From Planococcus ruber (lineage in GTDB: Bacteria > Bacillota > Bacilli > Bacillales_A > Planococcaceae), in assembly GCF_022819085.1 (NCBI RefSeq), contig NZ_JALHAG010000011.1, positions 335,766 to 399,765 on the forward strand: a stretch of DNA of 64,000 nucleotides, read 5' to 3'. This document shows positions 34,882 to 43,620 of this stretch, in pieces (the first letter of the stretch is position 1; each line of letters opens with the position of its first letter). The position numbers and the translations under genes are program-made. The notes below the pieces were generated by a model. The model saw nothing but the letters and a program-made list of their open reading frames with translations. It had not been told where the DNA came from and ran no database searches.

Positions 34882-35058
34882 CTATCCTTTCAGATCAATC
34901 GATCCACCAAGATGTGGCTGAACAGATTGCTCCAGCATCTTAATGACACTCTCGCCATTCGATTCTACTTGGTCCATTGATTTCTTCATAACTGAAATAC
35001 TCGCTTCTTGTCTTACATTAATCTGGCTCAATGCCATTGATAGAGCTGAGATGTCCAT
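34882..35058 (-). CDS. yjfB: YjfB family putative motility protein
   Basis: A 58-residue protein beginning MDISALSMALSQINVRQEAS and containing VIKMLEQSVQPHLGGSID near the end, the pattern of the YjfB putative motility family. AAGGAGG precedes the ATG. It follows hag immediately, which agrees with a motility link, but its function is unknown. Confidence 0.85.
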   Translation of the reverse strand: MDISALSMALSQINVRQEASISVMKKSMDQVESNGESVIKMLEQSVQPHLGGSIDLKG

Positions 35059-35074
35059 GTGAAATCCTCCTTAT

Positions 35075-35102
35075 AGAAAAAGGAGCCTATTTCTAGGCTC
35101 CC
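35075..35102 (-). terminator. terminator of the flagellin gene
   Basis: GGAGCCTAGAAATAGGCTCC followed by TTTTTC on the minus strand, 15 bp after the flagellin stop codon. Confidence 0.9.
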
Positions 35103-35116
35103 AATTTTTCTTGAAA

Positions 35117-36705
35117 TTAACGTAGCAATTGCAATACTTGCTGAGGAGCCTGGTTGGCTTGAGCCAACATTGCTTGTGATGCTTGTGCAAGAATCGAATT
35201 CTTCGTTTGGTTCATCATTTCTTTCGCCATCGTGCGAACATTTACTTTCATAAATGACTAGACTATATCTTCACCCTCTAAGTTAGTAGGGGCCGGGCAC
35301 TTCGGATTACCAGTGCTGATGTACACTGTGTCACCTACGGATTTCATCACCATAGCTCTCGCCTTAGATGGTCTATCCTAGTCGTTGAACCTTCTCCACT
35401 CTTTCGAGACAGGAGCTTGGCTGCTGATTGCCCAATCTTTTATTTTTTCGAACCGTCACGTTTGCCGTTTCCAGCTGCGTTGTGGCAATAAAAGCTATAA
35501 GGGGTTTCCAGCAATTCACCCGGTCGTAATCTCTGGCTGTTACCGGCCAGGACGACTGTACCTCTGCTCGCTTACGCGGCTTCGGCATAATCAACGTCGC
35601 GGATACGTGATTCCGCTGCTGTTAGGTTTTCACTAGATGTTGCTAAGTTATTGATTGTGTGTTCTAGTCTGTTTTGAGTTGCTCCAAGTTTTGCTCTTTG
35701 AGCAGAAACAGTGTTGATAGCATCAGCAATCTTGTCAATTGAAGCAGTAGCACCACTTTGGCTTGAAACATCAAGGCTGCCTACGCCTAAAGAGGATGCA
35801 CTCATACTCGAGATATCAACAGAAACCTTTTGCTGCGAATCAGTTGTATCACCAACTTGTAATTGTAATGAGCCACCTGCTCCGCCTGTTCCAGAAACAG
35901 TTTTTCCAGTAGTATCATCAAAGAAATTACCGAGATCTGTTGCTAGATTTGCTGCCGTTGCATCAGCATCTGTAGCTGTAAATTCAATTCTTCCTAATCC
36001 AACTGATGTAAGATCAATAACCCCTTGCTTACCAGTTGCAGCTGTAAATGCTCCGCCAGTTTCTTTATCTGTTAAAACATCTGAAATATCCACAACTTTA
36101 GTTGTTGCATTTCCATCTGTATCCGTTGATGTAAATTTCATTTCAGAACCACTAACAACTGCTGATGTAATTATATCCGTAGCTTTCGCATCAACTCCAG
36201 TTATAGAAGTGACCGCAGCTTTCGCAGTAGATGCAATGTCTAAAGTTTTATCAAATCCTACAATGCTTGTTGCTCCAGCACCAATAGAACCATCTAAAAG
36301 CTTTTTGCCATTGAAGTTAGTAGTAGAAGAAATTCGATCTAATTCTTCATTTAATTTGTCTACTTCTGCTTGAATAGCTTTTCTGTCAACATTGTCATCT
36401 AATGTACCATTGGCAGATTGAGTTGCAAGTTCTTTCATTCTTTGAAGAATTTCAGTTGTTTCGTTCAAAGCACCTTCAGCTGTTTGAATTAATGAAATAC
36501 CGTCTTGCGCATTCCGTGATGCCTGGTCCAGACCACGAATTTGTGCACGCATTTTTTCAGAGATTGCTAAACCGCCAGCATCATCACTCGCATGGTTAAT
36601 GCGCATGCCTGAAGATAGTTTCTCCATGCTGCTTGCTTGTGCATTACTTGCTGCACCCATTTGACGGTGCGTGTTTAAAGCTGTGATATTGTGATTAATA
36701 ATCAT
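35117..36705 (-). CDS. hag: flagellin, interrupted by a group I intron
   Basis: The coding exons are 36705-35587 (373 codons, ending ...RDVDY) and 35227-35117 (36 codons plus stop, [15 protein letters not shown] to VLQLLR). Joined in frame they give a 409-residue flagellin with intact N-terminal ([20 protein letters not shown]) and C-terminal D0/D1 helices. Without splicing translation stops four codons into the intron, giving 377 residues without the C-terminal D0 helix, which should not polymerise. The middle domain is Thr/Ala/Asp-rich and surface-exposed. Expression should depend on the sigma-D promoter at 36781-36807 and on CsrA. Confidence 0.95.
35228..35586 (-). ncRNA. group I self-splicing intron in hag
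   Basis: A 359-nt intron with the conserved core elements in order on the minus strand: P (AATTGCTGGAAA, about 35504-35515), Q (AATCAGCAGCCAAGC, about 35415-35429), R (GTTCAACGACTAG, about 35376-35388) and S (AAGATATAGTC, about 35261-35271). The 5' exon ends in U and the intron ends in G, as required. P1 can form as UUAU/GC pairing with GCGUAA, placing the conserved U-G wobble exactly at the 5' splice site. No reading frame for an endonuclease is present inside it. Confidence 0.96.
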
Positions 36706-36711
36706 TTTGTA

Positions 36712-36765
36712 TTACCTCCGTGTAATGTTTTTTGTTTTTTTATAAGCGTCCAAATCCGTTTGGAC
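36712..36765 (-). promoter_or_regulatory. CsrA binding sites in the hag leader
   Basis: Site 1 is the hairpin GTCCAAA-CGGA-TTTGGAC (36748-36765), a perfect 7-bp stem with GGA in the tetraloop, the classic CsrA target. Site 2 is ACACGGAGGTAA at about 36712-36723, where the GGA forms the Shine-Dalgarno. CsrA and its antagonist FliW are encoded just upstream. The two-site layout matches the hag leader of B. subtilis. Confidence 0.82.
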
Positions 36766-36780
36766 TGCCTTACAGTATTT

Positions 36781-36807
36781 ATATCGGAGGGCGTTTTGAA
36801 ATGTTTA
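36781..36807 (-). promoter_or_regulatory. sigma-D promoter of hag
   Basis: On the minus strand TAAA (36804-36807), 15 bp, then TCCGATAT (36781-36788); only the first G of the GCCGATAT consensus differs. It lies about 75 bp before the flagellin start codon. Confidence 0.88.
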
Positions 36808-36857
36808 GCGTTTTTTAAAAGTTTTTTATAAAGTTTTTCCAATTTCTTTTCTTCCAT

Positions 36858-36886
36858 AGAAAAAGCCTGCATCTCTGCAGGCTCTC
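36858..36886 (-). terminator. terminator of fliW-csrA
   Basis: GAGCCTGCAGAGATGCAGGCTTTTTC on the minus strand, directly after the csrA stop codon. Confidence 0.9.
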
Positions 36887-36888
36887 TC

Positions 36889-37110
36889 TCACTTCTTCAA
36901 CTTCAAAAAATCACTGATGTTGATCACTTTCGATGCCGCTTGCTTGTTTTCTTCCTGAATCTCCAAATACACTTCTTTCCGGTGGATGGTGATGTGCTTC
37001 GGCGCGTTAATGCCGAGCCGGACCATGTCCCCTTCAATGGCCGTGACCGTGATTTCGATGTTGTCGTCGACGACAATCGTTTCGCCTTTTTTTCTGCCGA
37101 GTACGAGCAT
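36889..37110 (-). CDS. csrA: carbon storage/flagellin translation regulator CsrA
   Basis: A 73-residue RNA-binding protein starting [22 protein letters not shown] with the conserved [16 protein letters not shown] segment. It represses hag translation by covering the GGA sites of the leader. FliW (37114) relieves it. The fliW-csrA-hag order is as in B. subtilis. Its C-terminal tail is typical of FliW-responsive CsrA of Bacillales. Confidence 0.97.
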   Translation of the reverse strand: MLVLGRKKGETIVVDDNIEITVTAIEGDMVRLGINAPKHITIHRKEVYLEIQEENKQAASKVINISDFLKLKK

Positions 37111-37113
37111 CGC

Positions 37114-37560
37114 CTACACCTGCCCTTGTTCCGTCTGGAATAAACGCTGTTTGATCTCGTAGGTTTTGTTGTCCAAGACGATTTGCATGCCGAGTTTTTT
37201 CCGATTGTTGATGACGATCGGCGCTTTCAAGTTCGTCGTCGCGTCTTTCATGTCGCCAGTAACGGAAACGGTCGCAAGGACGATGGCGTCTGCCGGTTCT
37301 TCCAGTTCCAGTCGCTCCACCAATTGCTCCGCGAGCTTGATGTCGTAGTCGGGGAAAAACGAAAACGGATCGACGAGGAAAAAGCTGAGTTCTGCCGAGT
37401 CGATCGACTGAAGGAAAAAGAATGGCGATTCGCTGCTTTCGTCGGCCGGCAGCAACACGTATTTTTTCATTTCTTCAAAGCCGGGAATTCCTTTTGCAAA
37501 TGTCAGGACGCGGTCGTCCGGAAGTTCAATTTCGCCGAATTGGCTTGTCTGGATTTTCAT
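37114..37560 (-). CDS. fliW: flagellar assembly factor FliW
   Basis: A 148-residue beta-rich protein with the family segments ELPDDRVLTFAKGIPGFEEMKKYVLLP near the N-terminus and LNKAPIVINNRKK-like sequence (LKAPIVINNRKKLGMQIVLD, about residues 113-132). It binds flagellin or CsrA and so couples cytoplasmic flagellin level to its own synthesis. It lies 3 bp before csrA. Confidence 0.96.
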   Translation of the reverse strand: MKIQTSQFGEIELPDDRVLTFAKGIPGFEEMKKYVLLPADESSESPFFFLQSIDSAELSFFLVDPFSFFPDYDIKLAEQLVERLELEEPADAIVLATVSVTGDMKDATTNLKAPIVINNRKKLGMQIVLDNKTYEIKQRLFQTEQGQV

Positions 37561-37868
37561 GATGGGCCCCTTTCCGCCTGTTCACTTCTCTACTATAAAA
37601 AGTTTCTCTTATTAGCTTAACCGATATTTTGGAAGCTTCAAGACATACCTTAAGACCTAAACTGTTACATCTTAATAAAACCTTTACATTTTTCTGCTCA
37701 AAACTAGTGAAAAAAGACTAGTCATGTGCTATCTTAAGGAAACGATGCACCTAGAGGATAGGAAATTCGCTTTACCTAAATGAACAGTATCCCGTTTATT
37801 CTCTTAATTGTATCATGAATCCTTTATTTTACATTTTCTATCCTACATCTAGAAAGAGTTGTTTACTA
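37561..37868. other. intergenic region between fliW and the GGDEF-EAL gene
   Basis: About 300 bp between divergent genes, AT-rich. It contains the small inverted repeat ACTAGTGAAAAAAGACTAGT (about 37704-37723). I see no convincing promoter, RNA or gene in it. Confidence 0.5.
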
Positions 37869-40292
37869 ATGGACCCTATTTCATTCACGTATAACTGGCC
37901 GCTTGTTATTCTTTCCATAGTCGTCGCGATGTTCGCGGCATTCGTCGCACTCGATATCAGCAGCCGCCTCGCGATTTCAAAGCAAGGCTTGAAGAGGCGC
38001 TGGGTCTTGTCAGGCGCCATCGTCATGGGGCTCGGCATTTGGGCGATGCATTTTATCGCGATGCTCGCATTCCATATGTCGATGGAAGTGACGTACAGCG
38101 TGCCGATCGTTATTTTATCGATTCTTCCGGCGCTTGCTTCGTGCTGGGTCGCGTTCCGCATCATCAGCCGTCCGGCGAATTCATGGAAGCGACTGTTGGT
38201 CGGGGCCTTCTTTATCGGACTCGGCATTATTTCAATGCACTATATCGGCATGGAAGCGATGCAGATGGGCGCCGATATCCAGTACGACCCGTTTCTTTTC
38301 GCCTTGTCCGCTGTGATCGCATTCGCCACTTCGCTTGCGGCGCTTTATCTTTTATTCCGTTTGCGTGAGTTGCCGAATTTCCACTGGGGCAAATTCGGCA
38401 GTGCGGTGCTCATGGGCTTTGCGGTTGCCGGCATGCATTATACCGGCATGGCAGCGGCAACGTTTACGCCGACAGAAGGCCATGTGCACGGCGGCGCTTC
38501 TTCGATGAACGGCACGCTGCTCGGCTACGCGGTCGGGTTTGGTGCGATGCTGATTTTAAGTCTTGCTTATAACAGCGTCCGCATGGACCGGCGCATCGCT
38601 GCGCAGTCGGATGAATCGGAGCTGAAATTCCAGTCCGTCATCGAATCGGCCAATGATGCGATCATCGTCGCCGACCATACCGGCAGCATCAGCCAATGGA
38701 ATCAAGGCGCTGAGCGCATTTTCGGCCATGCGGCGAAAGACGTGATCGGCGAAAAGCTGGATCTGATCATCCCGCCGCATTACCGCAAAAAGCATCAAGC
38801 CGGCATGGACCGCTTCTACCAGTCCCGGACGCCGCACGTCATCGGCAAAACGCTGGAGCTCGAAGGCTTGCGAAAAGACGGCAGCGTGTTCCCGATCGAG
38901 ATTTCGCTTGGCACATGGGAAACGGAAGACGGCGTGTTTTTCAGCAGCATCATCCGCGACATCACGGAACGCAAACTGGCCGATGAAAAAATCAGCAGCC
39001 TTGTCTACTTGGATCCGTTGACCGGCTTGCCGAACCGCCGCCTATTCAACGACCGGCTCGCCTCCACTTTGTCGCGCGCTGCGGAAAACCAGCAGCTGTT
39101 TTCCTTGTTGTATTTGGATATCGACCATTTCAAATTGGTCAATGATACGTTTGGGCACGCGACCGGCGATCAATTGTTGATCGAAGTGACGGAGCGCCTG
39201 CAAAAGCACGCCGCGGAACGGGATACCATTTCCCGACTTGGCGGCGACGAATTCATTCTTTTATTGCCGCAGACCGATTCCAGCACAGCCGCGGAATTTG
39301 CCCAGCAAGTCCTCGACTGCTTTAACGAGCCGTTCCAGTTTAACGGGGAGGAAGTGTTCATCACGCCGTCAATCGGCATCAGCCTTTACCCGACAGACGG
39401 GGAAGACGCCGAAACTTTGATCAAAAACGCCGATCTTGCCTTGTACCGGGTAAAAGAGGAAGGCAAGAACAATTACCAGTTCTTCACAAAAGACATGAAC
39501 GAAGAAGTGTCACGGCGTTCGAAAATCGCCATCGGCCTCCGGAAAGGCTTGGATCGCGGCGAGTTTACGATCAACTACCAGCCGCAGATCGACATCAAAA
39601 CCGGTAAGATCATCGGCGTGGAAGCGCTCGTCCGCTGGGTGCATCCGCACATGGGGCCGATTTCCCCGGGCGAATTCATCCCGATTGCGGAAGAAACCGG
39701 CACGATTATCCAACTCGGCGAATTCGTCATGCGAAACGCCTGCCTGCAGAATAAAGCCTGGCAAGATGCGGGGCTGCCGAAGTTCCGGGTGGCCATTAAC
39801 ATTTCATCGCGCCAGTTCTCGCAGACGAATCTTAGCGATTTGGTCCACAGCGCCCTTACCGACTCCGGCCTTGAGCCGAAGTATTTGGAACTCGAACTGA
39901 CCGAAAGCATCATTCAAGGATCGACGAGCGCGGTTGCGACGATGATGGAACTGAAAGCGATGGGCATCCATTTGTCGATCGATGATTTCGGAACCGGCTA
40001 TTCGTCACTCAGCTATTTGAAGCTGTTCCCGATCAACACTTTGAAGATCGACCAGTATTTCACGCGCAACATCCATGTCGATGTGAAAGACGCGGCGCTT
40101 GTCGATACGATTATCCGCATGGCGCATAACCTCGAGTTGAACGTGATTGCGGAAGGCGTTGAGACGAACGAGCAATTGGATTTCCTGAAAGAACGCCAGT
40201 GCGACCAGGCACAGGGCTATTACTTCAACCGTCCGTTGCCCGCAGAAGACATTTTAAAATTGTACGGAGACCCGGCGCCTGCCGGGGTGTAA
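37869..40292 (+). CDS. MHYT-PAS-GGDEF-EAL c-di-GMP turnover protein
   Basis: An 807-residue protein taken from the ATG at 37869. Residues 1 to about 220 are an integral membrane MHYT sensor with three MHxxxM-type motifs (MHFIAM, MHYIGM, MHYTGM). A PAS domain follows (about 245-360), then a GGDEF domain with intact RLGGDEF, which lacks the RxxD product-inhibition site (AERD instead), then an EAL domain with EALVRW, NISSRQF, LELTES and DDFGTGYSSL. Both synthesis and hydrolysis of c-di-GMP look possible. It is the only such enzyme in the window and could feed the riboswitch and PilZ protein. Confidence 0.93.
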   Translation: MDPISFTYNWPLVILSIVVAMFAAFVALDISSRLAISKQGLKRRWVLSGAIVMGLGIWAMHFIAMLAFHMSMEVTYSVPIVILSILPALASCWVAFRIISRPANSWKRLLVGAFFIGLGIISMHYIGMEAMQMGADIQYDPFLFALSAVIAFATSLAALYLLFRLRELPNFHWGKFGSAVLMGFAVAGMHYTGMAAATFTPTEGHVHGGASSMNGTLLGYAVGFGAMLILSLAYNSVRMDRRIAAQSDESELKFQSVIESANDAIIVADHTGSISQWNQGAERIFGHAAKDVIGEKLDLIIPPHYRKKHQAGMDRFYQSRTPHVIGKTLELEGLRKDGSVFPIEISLGTWETEDGVFFSSIIRDITERKLADEKISSLVYLDPLTGLPNRRLFNDRLASTLSRAAENQQLFSLLYLDIDHFKLVNDTFGHATGDQLLIEVTERLQKHAAERDTISRLGGDEFILLLPQTDSSTAAEFAQQVLDCFNEPFQFNGEEVFITPSIGISLYPTDGEDAETLIKNADLALYRVKEEGKNNYQFFTKDMNEEVSRRSKIAIGLRKGLDRGEFTINYQPQIDIKTGKIIGVEALVRWVHPHMGPISPGEFIPIAEETGTIIQLGEFVMRNACLQNKAWQDAGLPKFRVAINISSRQFSQTNLSDLVHSALTDSGLEPKYLELELTESIIQGSTSAVATMMELKAMGIHLSIDDFGTGYSSLSYLKLFPINTLKIDQYFTRNIHVDVKDAALVDTIIRMAHNLELNVIAEGVETNEQLDFLKERQCDQAQGYYFNRPLPAEDILKLYGDPAPAGV

Positions 40293-40298
40293 CATGAG

Positions 40299-40335
40299 AA
40301 AAGGCTCTTGAGACGATTGTCTCGAGAGCCTTTTG
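40299..40335. terminator. bidirectional terminator
   Basis: AAAAGGCTCTTGAGAC / GTCTCGAGAGCCTTTT around a GATT loop, lying between convergent genes. Confidence 0.9.
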
Positions 40336-40339
40336 TGTT

Positions 40340-40867
40340 TTATACTGTCAAAATTCCTTCCGTTTCGCATCGGAGCTTGTAAACGTTCCGGATCCATTCA
40401 TGTTCGTGAACAATTCTCTTTTCCATCTTCAAAAGCGTCCGCTTGCCGACGCGCCGGTCCATTAAGCAAAGGGTTTGAATGATATGATTTTTTGACGCCA
40501 GCGATTCGGAAATTGGCGCGTTGAAATAAGATTCCAGCGCATCAAAAAAATCGTATTGTCCGTAAATCCTTTCTTGTTTGAGCAATTGATGGGCGATGTC
40601 CTGGATCCGGATATTCTCATCGACATCATCAAACTCATAGAATTCCTGCGAATGCCGCAGCGCCCATTCCTTTTCGTACTCTTCCCGCTCCGCCGTGATG
40701 GTGCACATGCTGAGCAGTTCTTTTCCGTCCACCGTGATAACGGCGCGCCCAAGCCCGTCATGCGCTTTCCGGTAGTTGATGACTTGGAAATCCACTCGTC
40801 CAGCGAGCGATTCACAGGTCAGGCTCTTCAACTTCTTTTTTGCCTTGCTCCATTTTGGGCTGTACAT
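40340..40867 (-). CDS. SF0329-like uncharacterised protein
   Basis: A 175-residue soluble protein. The N-terminal part (KWSKAKKKLKSLTCESLAGRVDFQVINYR followed by HDGLGRAVITVDGKELLSMCT) resembles the SF0329 family of uncharacterised proteins. The C-terminal half is helical, with alternating acidic and basic residues. No catalytic motif can be recognised. It lies downstream of a DUF2785 gene and a GNAT gene. Confidence 0.6.
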   Translation of the reverse strand: MYSPKWSKAKKKLKSLTCESLAGRVDFQVINYRKAHDGLGRAVITVDGKELLSMCTITAEREEYEKEWALRHSQEFYEFDDVDENIRIQDIAHQLLKQERIYGQYDFFDALESYFNAPISESLASKNHIIQTLCLMDRRVGKRTLLKMEKRIVHEHEWIRNVYKLRCETEGILTV

Positions 40868-40888
40868 TTGTTCTCTCCTTATCCCAGC

Positions 40889-41701
40889 TTAATAGACCTG
40901 ACTTAAACTTTTTCCAATCGTTTCTTGAAGCCGGTGGTAAGACGGATACGGCGCCAGCTTCATATAGAAGCTCTTCAAGAACCCTTTGCAGTTCGCTGCC
41001 AAAAACCAATAGTTCTCTTCCGCCACCTGCTGTTTGTGCAGCTCCAATTGTGTCGGCATTTCCTTTAGCAACTCCACAATCACGCCATCACTCATTCCGC
41101 GGTTCAGCAGTTCCATCAGCGGAACGAGCAGCCGCTCGTCTTCTCCGTGAACGTAGACACTGTCAGAGACAAAGATTTTATTCCATAGCGTTTCCGCCAG
41201 TTCGGGATAGGCCGCAGAATCCAGCTTCGGATTTTGCACGAGCTCGTCGAACGCATCCGCTGCATGGGCGACGCTATGCGCCCAGCCTTTCACCGGGACG
41301 TAGCCGCGGATATCGCGCTCCGTCGCCAAATACGTGACCAGCCCATGCTTCACCTGGTGAATCGCCGCTTCCGGCAAAAAATCGTTTTTGTTGTCGCTGT
41401 ATAAAATCAGTGCGATCAGCAGCGAAGCAAAAGAACGCGTGAACACTGTATCGGTTTCGTTTTCGCCGATCCCTTTAAACAGCAGCTCCAATGAAATGTC
41501 GAGCAGCTCGGCCAATTGATCGCCCTTCAGCCGGTCTTCCATGATCCACGTCGAAAAGGTGCCATAAATCAGTCCGTCCCGGAGTTCACTGTCCACAGAA
41601 CCGATATGGTCGGCCATCGATTGGATGAGTGCATCTTCTATCGCGTGTTCCCCTTGCAGTTCTTGCTTTAACTCTTCCTCTGTCATAGTTAATTTCCTCA
41701 C
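40889..41701 (-). CDS. DUF2785 family protein
   Basis: A 270-residue helical protein with the DUF2785 signature VKGWAHSVAHAADAFDELVQN (about residues 157-177) and a preceding RDIRGYVP segment. The family resembles HEAT-like helical repeats and has no known function. The start overlaps the acetyltransferase gene by 4 bp, so the two are cotranscribed. Confidence 0.75.
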   Translation of the reverse strand: MRKLTMTEEELKQELQGEHAIEDALIQSMADHIGSVDSELRDGLIYGTFSTWIMEDRLKGDQLAELLDISLELLFKGIGENETDTVFTRSFASLLIALILYSDNKNDFLPEAAIHQVKHGLVTYLATERDIRGYVPVKGWAHSVAHAADAFDELVQNPKLDSAAYPELAETLWNKIFVSDSVYVHGEDERLLVPLMELLNRGMSDGVIVELLKEMPTQLELHKQQVAEENYWFLAANCKGFLKSFYMKLAPYPSYHRLQETIGKSLSQVY

Positions 41702-42153
41702 TTGTTCAAATAATGGATAACTGCCATTTCCTTGTCGAACCGATTGCCTTCATCAATAAACCCTAAGCTTTTATACAGCTGATGGGCCCCAGTATTTTCC
41801 GGACGGTAGCCGACAACGATTTTCTCGGCATTCCATTTCGTTTTCATTTCGTTCATCATTAACTGCGTTGCCGCTTTTCCGATTCCTGAGCCTTGAAATC
41901 TCTTATCAATCATGATGCGGTAAATCCAGTAGCCGTCCAGTTCTTCCGGCACCGAGTTGAACATGAGGAAACCGGCTAAAATTTCATCTGCGTAAATCGC
42001 ATAGGCTTTTAAAGTCGGCTCAAAATGCAGCTGCGCGATCGACACCGCATTCGGTTCGATATGGGCTGCTTGCTGCTCAGCTACTTCAAGCCCGCAGCAG
42101 GCATACCAATTTTCTTCGTTTATTTCTGTAATCGTGACATTTCTTGCGTTCAT
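41698..42153 (-). CDS. GNAT family N-acetyltransferase
   Basis: A 151-residue acetyltransferase with the acetyl-CoA binding pattern RIMIDKRFQGSGIGKAATQLMM (about residues 75-96) and a following YRPENTGAHQLYKSLGF segment. Spermidine/spermine acetyltransferase-like enzymes of Bacillus have similar layout, but the substrate cannot be read from sequence. It overlaps the DUF2785 gene by 4 bp. Confidence 0.88.
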   Translation of the reverse strand: MNARNVTITEINEENWYACCGLEVAEQQAAHIEPNAVSIAQLHFEPTLKAYAIYADEILAGFLMFNSVPEELDGYWIYRIMIDKRFQGSGIGKAATQLMMNEMKTKWNAEKIVVGYRPENTGAHQLYKSLGFIDEGNRFDKEMAVIHYLNK

Positions 42154-42197
42154 CTGGGTTCCCCTTCCAATTTGCGGGGAAAACGTAGATCTGTTCG

Positions 42198-42254
42198 TTA
42201 GTCCTTCGCAATCCCCTTGTTGATCGTATGAATGTGCATGTAATTATTTGACAT
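42198..42254 (-). CDS. possible 18-residue peptide
   Basis: ATG at 42254 is preceded by AAAGGAG at a good distance and opens an 18-codon frame (MSNNYMHIHTINKGIAKD). I do not recognise it. It could be a small peptide gene, a leader peptide, or chance. Confidence 0.35.
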   Translation of the reverse strand: MSNNYMHIHTINKGIAKD

Positions 42255-42281
42255 AATGACCGTCTCCTTTAATGATTTTTC

Positions 42282-42767
42282 TTATGTATTCTTTAAATCC
42301 TCATAAATCGATACCGGCTGGGCTTCCACCCATACATCAAAATTGTCCTGTTCTATTTCGACAATCTGCTTCCAAGCCACTCCGAAAGGCAAAGTAAACG
42401 GCTCGTTTGGCCGAATTCCCTCAATGGTCAAAGATAACCCATTTTCCAAATACTCCACCGCTGACATCTTTACGTTTCGGCTTTGTTGCAGCCAGCTGTC
42501 GTCGACTGTTCCGATGCACATTTTCAGCTCGCCGCTCATCCAACTTTTCAACTCTAGCCATTCACCGGTTTCAACATCTGTATCAACAATCGTGATTACC
42601 GGAACAAAACTGCAACTAAAGTGAATCTCCTGCACGTATTCCGTTCTGACCTCAGCTTCAATCAAATAGCGTCCATCTGTTTTGAGTTTCACTACCCGAA
42701 AGTTTGCTTTCACTAAATCTTTCGGTTCTACCTTCACGTTGACGATGCCGAATGGAGTTTGCAGCAT
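42282..42767 (-). CDS. hypothetical protein
   Basis: A 161-residue protein, mostly predicted beta strands, with no signal peptide, membrane segment or known motif that I recognise. Segments such as EVRTEYVQEIHFSCSFVPVITIVDTD suggest a beta-sandwich. It has a plausible start (GGAG just upstream) and lies between a GNAT cluster and a small Cys-rich gene. Confidence 0.65.
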   Translation of the reverse strand: MLQTPFGIVNVKVEPKDLVKANFRVVKLKTDGRYLIEAEVRTEYVQEIHFSCSFVPVITIVDTDVETGEWLELKSWMSGELKMCIGTVDDSWLQQSRNVKMSAVEYLENGLSLTIEGIRPNEPFTLPFGVAWKQIVEIEQDNFDVWVEAQPVSIYEDLKNT

Positions 42768-42779
42768 ATCGACCTCTCC

Positions 42780-42977
42780 TTAAGAAACTCGTTTGCGGAA
42801 AGCTCTTCGTTCCGCATATGGTACACAGTTATAGCAAATAAGAATCGGCTTTTTCTGGTCACTATAATACTTTCTTGGCTCTTTGGCTTTCTTCTTACAG
42901 ATTTCACATTTCTTCTGGAAAATCCCGAACACTCTTTTCTGCCCCCAATCCCCTTTTCTTTTCCAAATAAAAAACAC
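42780..42977 (-). CDS. small Cys-pair (zinc-ribbon-like) protein, start uncertain
   Basis: A 65-codon frame with two Cys pairs, CEIC and CYNC, about 23 residues apart, followed by YAERRAFRKRV, like small zinc-ribbon proteins. The frame begins with GTG inside the T run of the preceding terminator, so the true start is probably further in, perhaps the GTG 15 codons later. It is followed 12 bp downstream by the gene at 42767. Confidence 0.5.
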   Translation of the reverse strand: MFFIWKRKGDWGQKRVFGIFQKKCEICKKKAKEPRKYYSDQKKPILICYNCVPYAERRAFRKRVS

Positions 42978-43010
42978 CTTCTAAGATAAACATATCTCAA
43001 AAGGCATTTA
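42968..43010 (-). terminator. terminator of the FMN reductase gene
   Basis: On the minus strand GCCTTTTGAGATA pairs imperfectly with TATCTTAGAAGGTG, followed by TTTTTTATTT. Confidence 0.65.
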
Positions 43011-43041
43011 TTGGCAATCTATTCTGAAATTTCATCACTTC

Positions 43042-43608
43042 TTAAAAATCATACTCCGCTTCTTTCGCTTCCCGGATCTGTGTAAACGTCTCCGTCAGCA
43101 CTACCGTATCTTCCACCAGCCGCTCGAGGCGAAGGCGGACATCGTCGTTGACGATTTCTTTCCGGTAGAAATCCTGCTCTTCAATAAAGACGAAGGTCTG
43201 GACGAGCTGCGCTTTCATATAAGCGAGAATCGGCTTCAGCTGCAGTTCCGGAATCAGATAATGCTTCGACGATCCTGCAGTGATGAACAGGCTGACGACT
43301 TTGTCGCGGAACGCATTCACCGGAATCAAATCAAAAATATTCTTCAACGTCGCCGGAATCGACGCCTGGAAAATCGGCGTGCCGATGATGATGGCGTCTG
43401 CTTCCATAAGGGTGCGCGTGACATAGCCAGTGTCGCCTTCATATTCCAGGTAGTTGCGGCCGTCGCTGAACTGGACGTCGTAATCCGCAAGGTCGAGCAA
43501 GACAGTTTCTGCTTCCGGATATTTCGCGGCGAGAATGCCGAGCGTGTAATCCATTGCGGTCCGGGTTTTGGAGCCGACTCTGGAGCCGGATAATCCGACA
43601 ATTTTCAT
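43042..43608 (-). CDS. NADPH-dependent FMN reductase
   Basis: A 188-residue flavodoxin-fold reductase with the N-terminal phosphate loop GLSGSRVGSKTRTA (residues 4-17) and the SIPATLKNIFDLIPV segment (about 108-122), like SsuE-type enzymes. It reduces FMN with NAD(P)H. It lies 12 bp after a luciferase-like monooxygenase, so the two probably form a two-component oxygenase operon; the organic substrate is unknown. Confidence 0.88.
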   Translation of the reverse strand: MKIVGLSGSRVGSKTRTAMDYTLGILAAKYPEAETVLLDLADYDVQFSDGRNYLEYEGDTGYVTRTLMEADAIIIGTPIFQASIPATLKNIFDLIPVNAFRDKVVSLFITAGSSKHYLIPELQLKPILAYMKAQLVQTFVFIEEQDFYRKEIVNDDVRLRLERLVEDTVVLTETFTQIREAKEAEYDF

Positions 43609-43620
43609 ATTCGTGGCCTC

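Noticed and set aside
35711..36373. Long plus-strand frame opposite hag
   Set aside because: It is the antisense of the flagellin gene, has no ribosome site and no recognisable domain.
35572..36705. Flagellin as a truncated pseudogene or frameshift of 377 residues
   Set aside because: The missing C-terminus is found intact 359 nt downstream, and the sequence between has all group I intron core elements and correct splice-site bases.
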